Shown one piece after another: positions 62,823-64,000 of a stretch of 64,000 nt of DNA. Origin of the DNA: PALSA-607 sp963825425. Lineage in GTDB: Bacteria; Actinomycetota; Actinomycetes; Acidothermales; Acidothermaceae. The stretch lies in the NCBI GenBank assembly GCA_963825425.1, contig CAWGTF010000013.1, forward strand, positions 402,780 to 466,779. The letters run 5' to 3'. The position numbers and the translations under genes were made by a program. Every line of letters starts with the position of its first letter. The stretch's first letter is position 1. Below the pieces are notes generated by a model that searched no databases, was not told the origin of the DNA, and saw only the letters and a list, made by a program, of their open reading frames with translations.

Positions 62823-63937
62823 CAGCCTTGCGGTGTGTCGAGAAGGGGTGTGTCGAAAGCCGGGGCGCCGCGAAGGTAGTCGAGCAACGCCTGCTCCACC
62901 CGTTCGATGACCCGCACATCGACCCGCTCGTCGCGAGCGTGCGCGACGTCGGGATCCCCAGGTCCGAAGTTGACCGCAGGTATGCCGAGTTCAGCGAAGC
63001 GAGCCACGTCGGTCCAACCGAACTTGGCGACCGGTGGCAGGCCCGTGGCGGCGACGAACGCGGCCGACGCCGGATCAGCGAGCCGAGGCAATGCGCCCGG
63101 CGCTGAGTCGATGACCATGACCTCGTACCCGATGAACACTTCACGCACATGCTCGATCGCGCCGGCGACGTCGCGATCGGGCGCGAACCTGAAGTTGATC
63201 GTCACCGTGCACGCATCGGGTATCACGTTGCCCGCGATGCCGCCGTTGATGCGCACGGCCGAAAGCCCTTCGCGATAGAGACATCCGTCGATTTCGACCG
63301 AGCGCGGCCGGTAGTCCGCCAGCCGCTGCAAGACCGGGGCGGCCGCGTGTATCGCGTTGTGTCCGAGCCACGATCTTGCCGAGTGCGCGCGGGTTCCGCG
63401 CAGCGTGATCTCGACCCGAACCGTGCCCTGACAGCCGGCTTCGACCGCGCCACTCGTTGGTTCGAGCACGATCGCCAGGTCGCCGCGAAGCACATCTACG
63501 CGGTGCCGCGCGAGGCGACCGAGGCCGTTGCGCTCGGACTCGATCTCCTCGCAGTCGTAGAAGATGTAGGTCAGGTCGTACGGCGAGCTGTTGCCGGTCG
63601 CCGGTCGCAACGACGCAGCCATCCGTAACATCACCGCGACACCCGACTTCATGTCGCTCGACCCGCAGCCATGCAGGATGTCGCCGTCGCGTCGCGACGG
63701 AACGTTGTCGGCGATCGGCACGGTGTCGAGGTGCCCCGCCAACACAATGCGCTGCGATCGGCCGGCGTCGCTTCGGGCCAGCACGACGTTGCCGTCCCGC
63801 TCCACATGAAGGTAGTCGAGCTGACGTAGCGCCAACTCCACGGCGTCCGCAATCGGCTTTTCGTCACCACTGACCGACGCGATGTCGATGAGCGCGGCCG
63901 TTAGCGACACGACGTCCGCCTCGATGTCGATTGTCAC
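62822..63937 (-). CDS. dapE: Succinyl-diaminopimelate desuccinylase
   Basis: A 371-residue M20 metalloenzyme of lysine/diaminopimelate synthesis. Metal and catalytic motifs: 'VLAGHLDTVPIADNVPS', 'GCGSSDMKSGVAVMLRM', 'FYDCEEIESERNGLGRL' (catalytic Glu), 'HSARSWLGHNAIH' (lid His) and 'AVNFGPGDPDVAHARDE'. No frame break is seen, unlike the M20 gene at 2.8-4.2 kb. The GTG at 63937 ('VTIDIEADVVSL') lies 4 bp after the stop of a partial upstream gene. Mycobacteria have dapE near this locus. Confidence 0.93.
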   Translation of the reverse strand: MTIDIEADVVSLTAALIDIASVSGDEKPIADAVELALRQLDYLHVERDGNVVLARSDAGRSQRIVLAGHLDTVPIADNVPSRRDGDILHGCGSSDMKSGVAVMLRMAASLRPATGNSSPYDLTYIFYDCEEIESERNGLGRLARHRVDVLRGDLAIVLEPTSGAVEAGCQGTVRVEITLRGTRAHSARSWLGHNAIHAAAPVLQRLADYRPRSVEIDGCLYREGLSAVRINGGIAGNVIPDACTVTINFRFAPDRDVAGAIEHVREVFIGYEVMVIDSAPGALPRLADPASAAFVAATGLPPVAKFGWTDVARFAELGIPAVNFGPGDPDVAHARDERVDVRVIERVEQALLDYLRGAPAFDTPLLDTPQG

Positions 63938-63941
63938 GGCA

Positions 63942-64000
63942 CTACTCCGCCACGCCGTGCTCACGCAGCACATCGTTGAGCACCAGTTTGTCGATCAGGA
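63942..64000 (-). CDS. Partial gene, C-terminal end only
   Basis: The last 18 codons of a minus-strand gene ending 'LIDKLVLNDVLREHGVAE' before a TAG at 63944-63942; the rest is outside the window. The 4-bp gap to dapE suggests one operon. The fragment is too short to name. Confidence 0.5.
   Translation of the reverse strand, partial: LIDKLVLNDVLREHGVAE

Noticed and set aside
1..64000. tRNA, rRNA, insertion sequences, prophage or replication origin
   Set aside because: No tRNA-like cloverleaf, rRNA segment, transposase, integrase or DnaA-box cluster was seen on reading; a covariance search was not possible.

Overview
This is high-GC actinobacterial DNA. Mycothiol-linked genes (a mycoredoxin and an S-(hydroxymethyl)mycothiol dehydrogenase), AdnA/AdnB, Ku plus a LigD-type polymerase, DUF3107 and DUF3117 proteins, MoeZ and a SigE/anti-sigma pair all point there. 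A complete chemotaxis cluster with sigma-28-like promoters suggests a motile or surface-sensing species. From memory of Mycobacterium tuberculosis, 1-20 kb resembles the Rv3198c-Rv3211 neighbourhood and 42-64 kb resembles Rv1201-Rv1232. I cannot name the genus.

Layout. 1-10.8 kb: repair and redox block, mostly minus strand (UvrD2, mycoredoxin, NudC, an M20 peptidase, AdnA, AdnB). 10.9-18.8 kb: alkyltransferase-like protein, MoeZ, alpha/beta hydrolase, MscR, a hypothetical protein, divergent ku and ligD-pol, DUF3107, ferritin-like protein. 18.9-24.6 kb: DEAD-box helicase, zinc-ribbon protein, GT2-GtrA glycosyltransferase and a GT39 membrane glycosyltransferase. 24.6-35 kb: chemotaxis (two CheY-like proteins, CheX-like, CheR, CheB, an unknown protein, CheW, CheA, then a RecB-like nuclease and a chemoreceptor). 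35-41.9 kb: SpeE-like, MarC, PHP phosphatase, zinc-ribbon protein, Nudix, and a convergent LuxR-type regulator and GAF histidine kinase. 42-46.6 kb: MgtE-N/CBS, DUF1003 and divergent glgC/glgM. 46.7-50 kb: a DUF6221-like gene behind a possible RNA switch, then a PilB-type ATPase fused to zinc ribbons and a degenerate receiver domain. 50-64 kb: MarR, Mrp, SigE and anti-sigma, O-methyltransferase, PepA, DUF3117, crotonase, Tag, SRPBCC, DivIVA-like, FolP2, YbaK, two LOG proteins, aldo/keto reductase, DapE.

Many genes sit in tight operons with ATGA, GTGA or TGATG overlaps, and these fixed many starts. About 20 single-base frame breaks split otherwise normal genes, often in G or C runs. They look like uncorrected assembly errors more than real decay, so those genes are annotated across the breaks.

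The most notable non-coding features are: a 40-bp hairpin repeat in three copies with a constant loop; two sigma-28-type promoters with identical 15-nt spacers in the chemotaxis cluster; a region at 46.6-46.7 kb with mutually exclusive stems; and tandem or hairpin arrays in three intergenic gaps. No tRNA, rRNA, CRISPR, IS element or prophage was seen. No gene-free stretch exceeds about 300 bases.
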